Part shown: positions 24,316 to 34,481 of the stretch, in pieces
How the letters are laid out: each line of letters begins with the position of its first letter
Position numbering within the stretch: the stretch's first letter is position 1
Assembly: GCF_021129175.1 (NCBI RefSeq)
Contig: NZ_JAJOHV010000003.1
Coordinates: forward strand, 1 to 64,000
Length of the DNA stretch: 64,000 nucleotides
Origin: Chromobacterium piscinae
GTDB taxonomy: Bacteria; Pseudomonadota; Gammaproteobacteria; Burkholderiales; Chromobacteriaceae
Reading direction: 5' to 3'
Position numbers and translations under genes: made by a program
The notes under the pieces: generated by a model
Seen by the model: the letters and a program-made list of their open reading frames with translations, nothing else
Told to the model about the DNA's origin: nothing
Databases searched by the model: none

Positions 24316-25044
24316 ATGCATTACAACCTGCATAATATGTTTGAGCTGGATTGGTTCGGCCTGCTGCATTCGTTGATCTGCCTGGCCATGGCCTTCGTCT
24401 GCGGTACCGTGATCGGCCTGGAGCGGCAATACCGCCAGCGCACGGCGGGCCTGCGCACCAACGCGCTGGTAGCGGTCAGCGCCGCGGCCTTCGTCAATAT
24501 GGCCTTGCAACTGGATGGCTCCGGCAGCGCGTCGCGGGTGGTGGCTTATGTGGTTTCCGGCGTCGGTTTCCTCGGCGCCGGCACCATCATGAAGGAAGGT
24601 CTGAATGTGCGCGGCCTGAATACCGCCGCCACGTTGTGGGGTTCGGCCGCCACCGGCGCCTGCGCCGGCGCGGGCATGCTGGGCCAGGCCATCCTGACCA
24701 CGGTGTTCGTGCTGGCGGTGAACACGCTGCTGCGGCCGGTGGTCAATTCCATCAATCGCCGCCCGATAGACGACGACGCCAGCGAAGTCACTTACCAGCT
24801 ATGCGTGATCGCCACCCGCGAGGAGCAGAAGCAGGCGCTGGCCCAGGTGGGGCAATTGCTGGAGAAAGCCAATTACCCAGTGGGCGATCTGGATGTCGAA
24901 GCCTTCGGCGACGACGAGGTGGAGATGACCGCCACGCTGCTGGCCACCTCGGTGGATTCCGACGAACTGGACCGCATCGCCGCCGAGCTGGCGGCCAAGC
25001 CGTACATCAGCCAGGCTTACTGGAACACCAGCACCAGCGAGTGA
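24316..25044 (+). CDS. mgtC: MgtC/SapB-family membrane protein
   Basis: This 242-residue protein has four to five N-terminal helices with MgtC signatures GTVIGLERQYRQRTAGLRTNALVA and GVGFLGAGTIMKEGLNVRGLNTAATLW. A C-terminal ACT-like cytoplasmic domain follows (about 150-240). MgtC proteins are linked to survival at low magnesium and in phagocytes and modulate ATP synthase or Mg transport in enterobacteria; that role is not proven here. AGGAG precedes the ATG. The neighbouring Nramp-type transporter suggests a magnesium module. A terminator follows. Confidence 0.9.
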   Translation: MHYNLHNMFELDWFGLLHSLICLAMAFVCGTVIGLERQYRQRTAGLRTNALVAVSAAAFVNMALQLDGSGSASRVVAYVVSGVGFLGAGTIMKEGLNVRGLNTAATLWGSAATGACAGAGMLGQAILTTVFVLAVNTLLRPVVNSINRRPIDDDASEVTYQLCVIATREEQKQALAQVGQLLEKANYPVGDLDVEAFGDDEVEMTATLLATSVDSDELDRIAAELAAKPYISQAYWNTSTSE

Positions 25045-25064
25045 GCGCAAGTCTTTCCGGCATC

Positions 25065-25099
25065 AGCCGCCGCAGCCTTTAGGCGCTGGCGGCTTTTTT
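25065..25099 (+). terminator. Terminator of mgtC
   Basis: AGCCGCC pairs with GGCGGCT, followed by a run of T. It lies 20 nt after the mgtC stop. Confidence 0.85.
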
Positions 25100-25279
25100 G
25101 CGCCCGATGCCGGGCGGGATAGCCGGCCGCGCGCCTTGTCCGGGGTCAAAGTTCATGACAGACGGTGTTACAATCAACATTAGGTTTTTAGTTGCCGCAG
25201 GGCGCAGCCAGAATCAGGCGCCGGCGGCGGGGTAATCCACGGGCGGCCCCACCGGCGCCCGGTTTCTCGAGACAGCCTT

Positions 25280-26806
25280 ATGACCATCATCCGCCAGGAA
25301 GACTTCATCCAGAGCATTGCCGATGCCTTCCAGTACATCAGTTGCTACCACCCTAAAGATTATATCGACGCGCTGTATCAGGCTTACCTGAACGAGGAGA
25401 GCGCCGCCGCCAAGGACGCGATGGCGCAGATCCTGGTCAACAGCCGCATGTGCGCGGAAGGGCAGCGCCCGATCTGCCAGGATACCGGCATCGCCGTGGT
25501 GTTCCTGAAAGTGGGCATGAAAGTGCAGTGGGACGCCCAGCTCAGCGTGCAGGAGATGGTCAACGAGGGCGTGCGCCGCGCCTACAACCATCCGGACAAC
25601 AAGCTGCGCGCGTCGGTGTTGCTGGACCCGGCCGGCAAACGCCAGAACTCCAAGGACAATACCCCGGCGGTGGTGCACTTCGAGATCGTCGAAGGCGACC
25701 AGGTGGACGTGATCTGCGCGGCCAAGGGCGGCGGCTCGGAGAACAAGTCCAAGATGGTGATGCTGAATCCGTCCGACTCCATCGTCGACTGGGTGCTGAA
25801 GACCGTGCCGACCATGGGCGCCGGCTGGTGTCCGCCGGGCATTCTCGGCCTGGGCATCGGCGGCACGCCGGAGAAGGCGATGCTGCTGGCGAAAGAATCG
25901 CTGATGGATCACGTCGACATCCACGAGCTGAAGGCCAAGGCCGCGGCCGGCACTGAGCTGTCCCGCGTCGAGGCGCTGCGCCTGGAGCTGTTCGACAAGG
26001 TCAACGCGCTGGGCATCGGCGCTCAGGGCCTGGGCGGCCTGACCACGGTGCTGGACGTCAAGATCCTGGATTACCCGACCCACGCGGCATCCCTGCCGGT
26101 GGCGATGATCCCGAACTGCGCCGCCACCCGCCACATCCATTTCCACCTGGACGGCAACGGCCCGGCGCATTTGGAAACGCCTAGCCTGGAAGACTGGCCG
26201 GACATCACTTACGATCCGTCCAACGGCAAGCGCGTGGATCTGGACAAGATCACCAAGGAAGAAGTGGCCAGCTGGCAGCCGGGCGATGTGCTGCTGCTCA
26301 ACGGCAAGATACTCACCGGCCGCGACGCCGCGCACAAGCGCATGGTGGACATGCTGAACAAGGGCGAGAAACTGCCGGTGGATTTCACCAACCGCTTCAT
26401 TTATTACGTCGGCCCGGTTGATCCGGTGCGCGAGGAGGTTGTCGGCCCGGCCGGCCCGACAACGGCTACGCGGATGGACAAGTTCACCCGGCAGATGCTG
26501 GAGCAGACCGGCTTGCTGGGCATGATAGGCAAGGCCGAGCGCGGCCCGGCGGCGATCGAGGCGATCAAGGACAACAAGGCGGTGTACCTGATGGCCGTCG
26601 GCGGTTCCGCCTACTTGGTATCCAAGGCGATCAAGGCGTCCAAGGTGGTGGGCTTCGCCGACCTGGGCATGGAGGCGATCTATGAGTTCGAGGTCAAGGA
26701 CATGCCGGTGACGGTGGCGGTGGACTCCTGTGGCACTTCGGTGCATAACACCGGTCCGGCGGAATGGCGGGTGAAGATCGGGAAGATCCCGGTGAATGCG
26801 GGCTGA
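25280..26806 (+). CDS. fumA: Class I fumarate hydratase
   Basis: This 508-residue oxygen-sensitive [4Fe-4S] enzyme of the TCA cycle interconverts fumarate and malate. The alpha part contains GQRPICQDTG, AAKGGGSENKSK, GWCPPG and MIPNCAATRH; the cysteines in ICQDTG, IPNCA and GWCPPG are the cluster ligands. The beta part (from about 320) ends with DSCGTSVHNTGPAEW. The two parts are fused, as in E. coli FumA/FumB. GAGACAG precedes the ATG. It is monocistronic, between the mgtC terminator and its own. Confidence 0.95.
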   Translation: MTIIRQEDFIQSIADAFQYISCYHPKDYIDALYQAYLNEESAAAKDAMAQILVNSRMCAEGQRPICQDTGIAVVFLKVGMKVQWDAQLSVQEMVNEGVRRAYNHPDNKLRASVLLDPAGKRQNSKDNTPAVVHFEIVEGDQVDVICAAKGGGSENKSKMVMLNPSDSIVDWVLKTVPTMGAGWCPPGILGLGIGGTPEKAMLLAKESLMDHVDIHELKAKAAAGTELSRVEALRLELFDKVNALGIGAQGLGGLTTVLDVKILDYPTHAASLPVAMIPNCAATRHIHFHLDGNGPAHLETPSLEDWPDITYDPSNGKRVDLDKITKEEVASWQPGDVLLLNGKILTGRDAAHKRMVDMLNKGEKLPVDFTNRFIYYVGPVDPVREEVVGPAGPTTATRMDKFTRQMLEQTGLLGMIGKAERGPAAIEAIKDNKAVYLMAVGGSAYLVSKAIKASKVVGFADLGMEAIYEFEVKDMPVTVAVDSCGTSVHNTGPAEWRVKIGKIPVNAG

Positions 26807-26826
26807 GCCTGTCCCATCGATTGAGG

Positions 26827-26856
26827 AATGCCGTTCCGATAGGGGCGGCATTTTTT
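26827..26856 (+). terminator. Terminator of the fumarase gene
   Basis: AATGCCG and CGGCATT form the outer stem, with TCC/GGG pairing inside, followed by TTTTTT. It lies 20 nt after the fumarase stop. Confidence 0.88.
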
Positions 26857-26891
26857 ATGGCGCATCGGCCGTGTTGGGGGGGGAGAAACGA

Positions 26892-26908
26892 TAGTCTGTT
26901 GCAGACTA
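26892..26908. promoter_or_regulatory. Perfect palindrome upstream of the methyltransferase gene
   Basis: TAGTCTG-TTG-CAGACTA has perfect 7-bp arms. It lies in an AT-rich 170-bp gap, about 120 bp before the methyltransferase start. No cognate regulator gene is adjacent. Confidence 0.45.
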
Positions 26909-27026
26909 GCGGCACAGATAGATCGTCTGCAGCATATTTTCATTTTTTATCTTGCAAATCTTTGACTTACGGCATAAATACTGAAAATGTTCACGGCATT
27001 GTTTTAGTGTTTCTACCTAGCGAGTA

Positions 27027-27803
27027 ATGAATATGGAACTCGGTTCCGTCGCCACCTTCAATCTGTACCCGGACTTGTATGCGCGCTTTCGCCCATCCTA
27101 TCCGGAGGAACTGTACGATTGGCTGCTGCAGCTGTGCCCGGGGCGCGGACGCGCTTGGGACTGCGCGACCGGCAGCGGCCAGACCGCGGTGAGGCTGGGT
27201 GAGAGTTTCGCGCGAGTCGACGCCACCGACATCAGCTCGTCGCAGCTGTCGGCGGCCGAGCCGCACAATCAGGTGTATTACCGCGAGTGCCCGGCCGAGG
27301 TGACGCCGTTTGACGACGATTGCTTCGACCTGATCTGCGTGTCGCAGGCGCTGCATTGGTTCCATTTGCCGTCGTTCTGGCCGGAGATGCAGAGGGTGCT
27401 GAAGCCGGGCGGCATCTTCGCTGCCTGGGGCTACCATCATTGCGTGGTGTCGCCGGAGATTGACCGCGCCTGCAGCGTGCTGTGGTCGATCATCGAGCCG
27501 TTCTGGTCCAGCCGTTGCCAGCTGCTGTGGGACGACTTCCGCGGCAGCGGCTGTCCGTTGCCGCTGCTGAAAGCGCCAAGCTTCACCATCAGCAGCGACT
27601 GGACGCTGGATCATTTCTTGGGTTTCCTCAACACTACCTCGGCCAGCAAGTTGTGCAAGCAGGCCCTGGGGGAGAGCATCCTGGACGATTCCTGTCAGCG
27701 CATCACCCGGGCCTGGGGGCCGCGGAGCCAAGTGCGGCGCGTCGATCTGCCTCTGCACGTGATGGTGGCGCGCAAGGATGGCGCGACTGGCCTCATCGGC
27801 TGA
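27027..27803 (+). CDS. Class I SAM-dependent methyltransferase
   Basis: This is a 258-residue Rossmann-fold methyltransferase. RAWDCATGSGQTAVRLGE (about residues 42-59) is motif I for SAM binding. DATDIS follows as the acidic motif II strand, and FDLICVSQALHWF is the motif IV region of the SmtA/Methyltransf_11 group. Homologues of this type are often unassigned or act on small molecules. The start may be ATG 27027 or ATG 27033. It is monocistronic, preceded by an AT-rich promoter region and followed by a bidirectional terminator. The substrate is unknown. Confidence 0.83.
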   Translation: MNMELGSVATFNLYPDLYARFRPSYPEELYDWLLQLCPGRGRAWDCATGSGQTAVRLGESFARVDATDISSSQLSAAEPHNQVYYRECPAEVTPFDDDCFDLICVSQALHWFHLPSFWPEMQRVLKPGGIFAAWGYHHCVVSPEIDRACSVLWSIIEPFWSSRCQLLWDDFRGSGCPLPLLKAPSFTISSDWTLDHFLGFLNTTSASKLCKQALGESILDDSCQRITRAWGPRSQVRRVDLPLHVMVARKDGATGLIG

Positions 27804-27823
27804 TCCAGCCTAATCGACGTAAA

Positions 27824-27847
27824 AAAGCGCCCGATCGCGGGCGCTTT
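27824..27847. terminator. Bidirectional terminator after the methyltransferase gene
   Basis: AAAGCGCCCG-ATCG-CGGGCGCTTT, flanked by an A-run on the left, serves the leftward DUF2721 operon well and the rightward gene partly. Confidence 0.85.
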
Positions 27848-27864
27848 GTCGTTTGCGGCAAGGG

Positions 27865-28278
27865 TCAATGGCGGCGGTCGTATTCCGCCTGCAAGTCGGA
27901 CAGCAGGATGTTGAGCGCGTCCGACGAACGCACCAGCTCCAGCAGCGACACCGCCAGCGAGGCGATCATGCACAGCAGGCTGGCGCCGAAGGTGACTTCC
28001 CCGGTCGCCTGCCAGCCGGTATAAATCTGGAACATCGCCACCGTGCACAGGAACAGGCTGGCGATGCCCATGAACTGCATCCACTTGATCAGCGTGATCC
28101 GGGTGCGCAGGTTGCCGATCTGGCGCAGGATTTTTGGGTCCTGGCTGTCGCGGTATTCCTCGTATAGATTGCGGATGATGCCCGCCAGGCCGAGAAAACG
28201 GTTGGTATAGGCTAGCAGCAGCAGCGAGACGGCGGGGAATAGCAGGGCCGGGGTGGCCAGATTCAGAGCGGAGTGCAT
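27865..28278 (-). CDS. DUF2721-family membrane protein
   Basis: This 137-residue protein has three hydrophobic segments. Helix 1 (ALLFPAVSLLLLAYTNRFL) is followed by a polar arginine-rich stretch, NLRTRITLIKWMQFMG, and two more helices, typical of DUF2721. Its role is unknown. The ATG shares its A with the stop of the L,D-transpeptidase gene (TGATG), so coupling is likely; a start seven codons upstream is an alternative. It is the last gene of the tadA - transpeptidase operon. Confidence 0.75.
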   Translation of the reverse strand: MHSALNLATPALLFPAVSLLLLAYTNRFLGLAGIIRNLYEEYRDSQDPKILRQIGNLRTRITLIKWMQFMGIASLFLCTVAMFQIYTGWQATGEVTFGASLLCMIASLAVSLLELVRSSDALNILLSDLQAEYDRRH

Positions 28279-28901
28279 CAGGAGTTCTCGTCTATCCATA
28301 CGTCGGTGCCGTTGGGCGCGGCATCGAACAGTTCAATCACATCGCGGTTTTTCATGCGGACGCAGCCCAGCGAGCTGGGCCGGCCCCATGGTACATGATC
28401 GCCGGCGCCGTGGATGTAGATGGCGCGCTCGTAGCTGTCGACATTGCCGCCCTGGTTGAGGCCGGGCTCCTGGCCGCACAGCCACAGGATGCGGGTGAGG
28501 ATCCAGTCCTTGTTCGGGTATTGCGCGTGCAGCTCGGGGGTGTATTTCCACGGCGTCACCTGGCGGCGGAAGATGATGGTGTTCGCTTCCGCGCCGTCGC
28601 CCAGCTTTTCGCACACGGCGTGCCAGCCGCGCGGGGTCTGGTAGCTGCCGCTGGTTTCGCCGACGCCGTTCTTTGCAGTCGACACCACGTATTCCTTCTG
28701 GACTCGCCCCCAATCGTCGAGCAGGCGCAGCGTCTGCGACTTGACGCCTACCCAGATCCAGGGCGAGCCGTAATGGCGGGCGTTGGGATAGGTGGCTTGC
28801 AGCGGGCCTTCGGTTTGCGCCTGCAGGATCAGCGCCGCGTCGTCGGCGGCCAAGCAGGGCTGGGTCAGGCTGGCCAGCAGAATGGCGAGTCTCACGCGCA
28901 T
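28278..28901 (-). CDS. L,D-transpeptidase (YkuD family)
   Basis: This 207-residue exported protein has a YkuD domain that forms or attaches peptidoglycan cross-links via a catalytic cysteine. A signal peptide (MRVRLAILLASLTQPCLA) precedes the mature chain. The catalytic motif is seen as IHGAGDHVPWGRPSS, then LGCVRM, that is HG-x-SxGC with Leu in place of the usual His. The start ATG 28901 follows GGGGAGG and lies one base after the tadA stop. This group resembles single-domain ErfK-like enzymes. Confidence 0.87.
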   Translation of the reverse strand: MRVRLAILLASLTQPCLAADDAALILQAQTEGPLQATYPNARHYGSPWIWVGVKSQTLRLLDDWGRVQKEYVVSTAKNGVGETSGSYQTPRGWHAVCEKLGDGAEANTIIFRRQVTPWKYTPELHAQYPNKDWILTRILWLCGQEPGLNQGGNVDSYERAIYIHGAGDHVPWGRPSSLGCVRMKNRDVIELFDAAPNGTDVWIDENS

Positions 28902-28902
28902 T

Positions 28903-30847
<1,945 letters not shown>

Positions 30848-30866
30848 GCCTCGAACGCTGCGGACT

Positions 30867-31136
30867 TCAGCGCGCGAAGGCGCGCCGGACAATCCGCCAG
30901 ATCACCCATAGCCGGGCGCCGCCCTGCAGCCAGCGGCGCAGGCGCGGACTCGGCAATAGTTTGCCCAGCGTTTCCAGCGTCGAACCGACCCAGCCTTCGC
31001 GCCACAGCGAGAAGCCTGAGCCGGCCAGCCGCATCGGCTGGAGCAACCTTTGCTTCTCCAGCTTCAGTTTGACGCGCAGGGCTTCCCCCTTCATCACCAG
31101 CAGCTGTTTCTTCAGTTCCCGGTCCTGCGGCGTCAC
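30867..31136 (-). CDS. YqjK-like small protein
   Basis: This is an 89-residue basic protein. A charged N-terminal helix (DRELKKQLLVMKGEALRVKLKLEKQ) is followed by a short hydrophobic C-terminal part (GGARLWVIWRIVRRAFAR). Size, composition and position after yqjE resemble E. coli YqjK, which ends with a similar Trp/Arg-rich stretch. The GTG start overlaps the stop of the upstream gene (GTGA). It is the last gene of the yqjD-yqjE-yqjK-like operon. Confidence 0.65.
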   Translation of the reverse strand: MTPQDRELKKQLLVMKGEALRVKLKLEKQRLLQPMRLAGSGFSLWREGWVGSTLETLGKLLPSPRLRRWLQGGARLWVIWRIVRRAFAR

Positions 31137-31525
31137 GCGCGCTCCCCGCCAGGGCCCAAGGCTGTCCAGTCTTTCCGGATTTCCTCGAGGGTGGTTGAGA
31201 ACGGCGCGGCTTGCCGCCTCAGGCGCCGGCGCAGGCCCAGCAGCAGCGCGATGCCGCCGCCGCACAACAGCAGGGCGAGGCTGGTCATGACGGCGATTCG
31301 CCACTCCTGCGGCGTCAGCGCCCACAGGGCGAGCACCGCGGCGATCAGGCCGCAGCCCAGCAGAACCAGGCCCAGCATGCCCTGCAGCAGATTGCCGACG
31401 ATCTCGTCCTTCAATTCCTGGGCTTCCAGCGCCAGCAGCTCGGCGCGGGTCAGGAACAGCGACGCCAAGCCGCCCGCGAACGAGCGCAGGGTGCCGGGGC
31501 GGGGGGCTTGGGCGGGATCGGACAT
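31133..31525 (-). CDS. YqjE-like phage-holin-family membrane protein
   Basis: This 130-residue protein has two adjacent transmembrane helices (about 49-71 and 80-101), an N-terminal amphipathic stretch (LASLFLTRAELLALEAQELKDEI) and a basic C-terminus (LGLRRRLRRQ). This is the pattern of the DUF1469/holin-X family that includes E. coli YqjE. Function is unknown; E. coli relatives are stationary-phase membrane proteins. It starts five bases after the yqjD-like stop and overlaps the next gene. Confidence 0.8.
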   Translation of the reverse strand: MSDPAQAPRPGTLRSFAGGLASLFLTRAELLALEAQELKDEIVGNLLQGMLGLVLLGCGLIAAVLALWALTPQEWRIAVMTSLALLLCGGGIALLLGLRRRLRRQAAPFSTTLEEIRKDWTALGPGGERA

Positions 31526-31530
31526 GGGGC

Positions 31531-31845
31531 TCAGCGGCGGGAGACCAGCATGCCCAGCAGGAAGGCGACGCCGGCGGCGATGCCGATGGATTTCCACGGA
31601 TTGTCGTGGACGTACTGGTCGGTGGCCTTGGCGGCTTCCTTGGCCTTGCCTACCACGGCGACTTCTGCGTCGCGCAGCTTGGCCTTGGCGGTGCCCAGCT
31701 TGTCGGAGAGGCGCTTGCGCAGCTCCTTGGCGTGCTGGCTGCCATCATCGACGGTAGAGTTGATCAATTCCTCGGTGCTGTTCAGCACCTGGCGCACATC
31801 ATCCAGCAATTGCTCTTTTTCCTTGGCGCTAGCGGCGGTGGACAT
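31531..31845 (-). CDS. ElaB/YqjD-family (DUF883) membrane-anchored protein
   Basis: This 104-residue protein has a long N-terminal helical region rich in Lys, Glu and Ala, and a C-terminal hydrophobic anchor ending GMLVSRR. The conserved segment VHDNPWKSIGIAAGVAFLLG is diagnostic of DUF883. E. coli YqjD anchors ribosomes to the inner membrane in stationary phase; the same is only inferred here. AGGAGG precedes the ATG. It leads the three-gene operon. Confidence 0.88.
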   Translation of the reverse strand: MSTAASAKEKEQLLDDVRQVLNSTEELINSTVDDGSQHAKELRKRLSDKLGTAKAKLRDAEVAVVGKAKEAAKATDQYVHDNPWKSIGIAAGVAFLLGMLVSRR

Positions 31846-31962
31846 GACTACCTCCTGGCGAATATTGAAAATAAAGCGATCCGGCGCGACGCGGCATGGC
31901 CCGCCGCGCCGGAGTCCAAGCTAACAGGCCGGCGTGGCCGAGTCAAACCGCCGCGCGGCGGT

Positions 31963-33267
31963 CTACCCATGTTGGTAGAGCGCATCGTCCAGCGAAGGTT
32001 CCTGCGGGCTTTGGGCCGCGCGGACGCAGAGCAGGCCGGCCAGCGCCATCAGCGCGCAGTAGAGCACGCAGATCCATGGGCTCCAGGGCATCGCGGCGAT
32101 CAACAGCAGCGGCGTGACGCTGGCCCATGCCGAGTAGGCGACGTTGTAGGTGAAGGAAATGCCCGATACCCGCACCTCGGCCGGAAACATGGCCACCATG
32201 ATGGACGGCACCACGCCGACGATGCCGCAGCACAGGCCGGCGAAGGCGTAGGCGAGGCCGGGCCAGCCCCAGCCGGCGATCAGGTCGGCGTACAGCGCGG
32301 CGATGCCGACCGGCAGCAGCAGGCTGTAGAGGATCAGGCTGCGGCGCTGGCCGATGCGGTCGCAGACATGGCCGGCGATCACGCAGCCGATGTTGAGAAA
32401 CACGATGCCCACGCTGCTGAGCGCGAAGGCGCGGTCGGCGTGCATGCCGAAGCGTTGCTGCAGCAAGGTGGGCGTCACCACCACCAGCACCACCACCGCG
32501 GAGGTGAGCACGCAGGTCAGCGCGGCCGCCGGCAGCAGCGTGTGCTTATGCTGACGCAGCACGTTCAGCAAGGGGTAGGCGGCGCGCTCGTCCTGGCGAT
32601 CCCTCATTGCCAGGAACACCGGCGTCTCGCTCAGCCAGCGCCGCAGCCAGACGCCGAGCAGGCCGAATGGGCCGCCCAGCAGGAAGGGGATGCGCCAGCC
32701 GTAGTCCAGCATCTCCTGCGGCGTGAACACGCGCGCCAGCAGCGTGGCGGTCAGCGCGCCCAATAGATAGCCGAAGGTCAGGCCGGCTTGCAGCACGCCC
32801 AGCGCGTAGCCGCGGCGGCCTCGCGGCGCGTGCTCGGCGACGAAGGACCAGGCGCTGGGCACTTCGCCGCCCACCGCCGCGCCCTGCAGGATGCGCAGAG
32901 ACAGCAACAGCAGCGGAGCCAGGATGCCGATGTCGGCGTAAGTGGGCATCAGGCCGATCAGCAGACAGGGGCCGGCCATCATCAGGATGGTGAGGCTGAA
33001 CACGCGCTTGCGGCCCAGGCGGTCGGCGAAGTGGGCCATCAGGATGCCGCCCAGCGGCCGAGCCAGATAACCAGTGGCGAAGATGCCGAAGGTTTGCAGC
33101 AGGCGCAGCCATTCGGGCATGTCGGGCGGGAAGAACAGCTTGCTCAGCGTGGTGGCGAAGAAGGCGAAGATGATGAAATCGTAGATTTCCAGCGCGCCGC
33201 CCAGCGCGGCCAGGCCCAGGGTCTGGTAGTCGGCGCGGGTGAGCGGGGTGGAGCGGGAGTCAGTCAT
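31963..33267 (-). CDS. MFS transporter, metabolite:H+ symporter (MHS) type
   Basis: This 434-residue permease has 12 helices. GGALEIYDFIIFAFFATTLSKLFFP at the start and the loop FADRLGRKRVF between helices 2 and 3 match the ProP/KgtP-like MHS group. GGEVPSAWSFVAEHAPRGRRG is the family's helix 5 signature. Such proteins import small organic acids or betaines with protons. The substrate is not evident. It is monocistronic, with no clear ribosome site before the ATG. Confidence 0.87.
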   Translation of the reverse strand: MTDSRSTPLTRADYQTLGLAALGGALEIYDFIIFAFFATTLSKLFFPPDMPEWLRLLQTFGIFATGYLARPLGGILMAHFADRLGRKRVFSLTILMMAGPCLLIGLMPTYADIGILAPLLLLSLRILQGAAVGGEVPSAWSFVAEHAPRGRRGYALGVLQAGLTFGYLLGALTATLLARVFTPQEMLDYGWRIPFLLGGPFGLLGVWLRRWLSETPVFLAMRDRQDERAAYPLLNVLRQHKHTLLPAAALTCVLTSAVVVLVVVTPTLLQQRFGMHADRAFALSSVGIVFLNIGCVIAGHVCDRIGQRRSLILYSLLLPVGIAALYADLIAGWGWPGLAYAFAGLCCGIVGVVPSIMVAMFPAEVRVSGISFTYNVAYSAWASVTPLLLIAAMPWSPWICVLYCALMALAGLLCVRAAQSPQEPSLDDALYQHG

Positions 33268-33442
33268 GGATCAATCACGGAGTGCTGGGATGCCTGTCTG
33301 CGGCATCGCTATGGTAAAGAGCGAGCCAGGCCTTGGCCGGAGGCTCGTTCGCGCATGGCCGCCAGTTTAGCGCGGGAATCGCATCCTGCGGGAATAATCA
33401 TATTCTGTTTGCATTTTTCGTCCGAATGAAATCAGGTCCGCC

Positions 33443-34342
33443 TTATCGGGTGGGCAGCAGGTTTTCCGCAAGAAAGTCGATGAACACCCGCTGTTTGGGC
33501 GGCAGATGGCGGCTGGCGGGCCAGACGGCGGAGAACTTTCCGGGTTCGGCCGCCCAATCCTCCAGCACCGGCCGCAGGCGGCCGTCGCCCAGCTCGCGGC
33601 GGACCGAGAAGTCCGGCAGCCACGCGATGCCCAGGCCGTCGCTGGCGGCGGCGGCCAGCGCTTCTATGCTGTTGCAGCTGAGAAAGGCGTTCGGTTGCGG
33701 CGGCGAGCCAGCCGGGACGCGCAGCGCCCATGGCTGCAATTGGCCGTTGTAGGGAAAGCGGTAGCGCAGGCAGGCATGGGCCTGCAAATCATCGGGCCGC
33801 TGCGGTTCGCCGCGGCGGCGGAAATAGTCGGGCGAGCCGACCAGCACGAAGCGGAACGGCCCCAGTAGCCGCGCCTGCAGCCTGGAGTCGTCCAGTTCGC
33901 CGCTGCGCACTGCCACGTCTACGCCTTCCGCCACCAGGTCCACCATGCGGTCGCTGAAGTCCAACTCCAGCGTGATTTCCGGGTAACGGGCGTGGAATTC
34001 GGGCAGCAACGGCGACAACATGCGGTGTCCGATCAGCGGCAAGCTGACTTTCAGGCGGCCGCGCGGCGCGGCGGCGCTGTGCGCCAGTTCCGCCGAGGCC
34101 TCGTCCAGTTCCGCCAGGATGCGGCGGCTGCGTTCGAACAGCAGCAACCCTTCTTGGGTCAGGCGGATGCGGCGGGTGCTGCGGTGAAACAGCCGCGCCG
34201 CCAGCTTGCCCTCCAGCCGGCTGACGCTTTTGCTGACGGCCGAGGCCGAAATGCCCAAGCGCTCGCCGGCGGCGACGAAGCTGCCCAGCTCCGCCGCGCG
34301 GACAAAGGCGAGCAGGCCGCTCAAGCTGTCCATGCCATTCAT
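33443..34342 (-). CDS. LysR-family transcriptional regulator
   Basis: This is a 299-residue LysR protein. The helix-turn-helix is in residues 5-65 (GSFVAAGERLGISASAVSKSVSRLE), followed by the effector domain (DRMVDLVAEGVDVAVRSGEL). The ATG at 34342 has AAGGAGG six bases upstream, so the longer in-frame start is not used. It diverges from an EmrB-type MFS exporter gene 139 bp away, the usual layout for regulator and target. The inverted repeat TCATT-AATTA-AATGA between them is a candidate operator. Confidence 0.9.
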   Translation of the reverse strand: MNGMDSLSGLLAFVRAAELGSFVAAGERLGISASAVSKSVSRLEGKLAARLFHRSTRRIRLTQEGLLLFERSRRILAELDEASAELAHSAAAPRGRLKVSLPLIGHRMLSPLLPEFHARYPEITLELDFSDRMVDLVAEGVDVAVRSGELDDSRLQARLLGPFRFVLVGSPDYFRRRGEPQRPDDLQAHACLRYRFPYNGQLQPWALRVPAGSPPQPNAFLSCNSIEALAAAASDGLGIAWLPDFSVRRELGDGRLRPVLEDWAAEPGKFSAVWPASRHLPPKQRVFIDFLAENLLPTR

Positions 34343-34368
34343 GCCGCGCCTCCTTTGCTGACAAAATT

Positions 34369-34383
34369 TCATTAATTAAATGA
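34369..34383. promoter_or_regulatory. Candidate LysR operator
   Basis: TCATT-AATTA-AATGA is a perfect inverted repeat with a T-N11-A core, in the AT-rich space between the divergent LysR and MFS genes, 27 bases from the LysR start. Confidence 0.5.
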
Positions 34384-34481
34384 CATTATGCCTGTTTTTA
34401 CATGCAATTGCCCTGCCTATCATTTGCCGCATCAAAAAACGCGCTTGGCGATGGCCGCGCGCTGGATGAAAGGAGAGGCGA

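Noticed and set aside
25214-26851. A 545-codon frame opposite the fumarase gene
   Set aside because: Antisense shadow; the plus-strand fumarase has all cluster cysteines in place.
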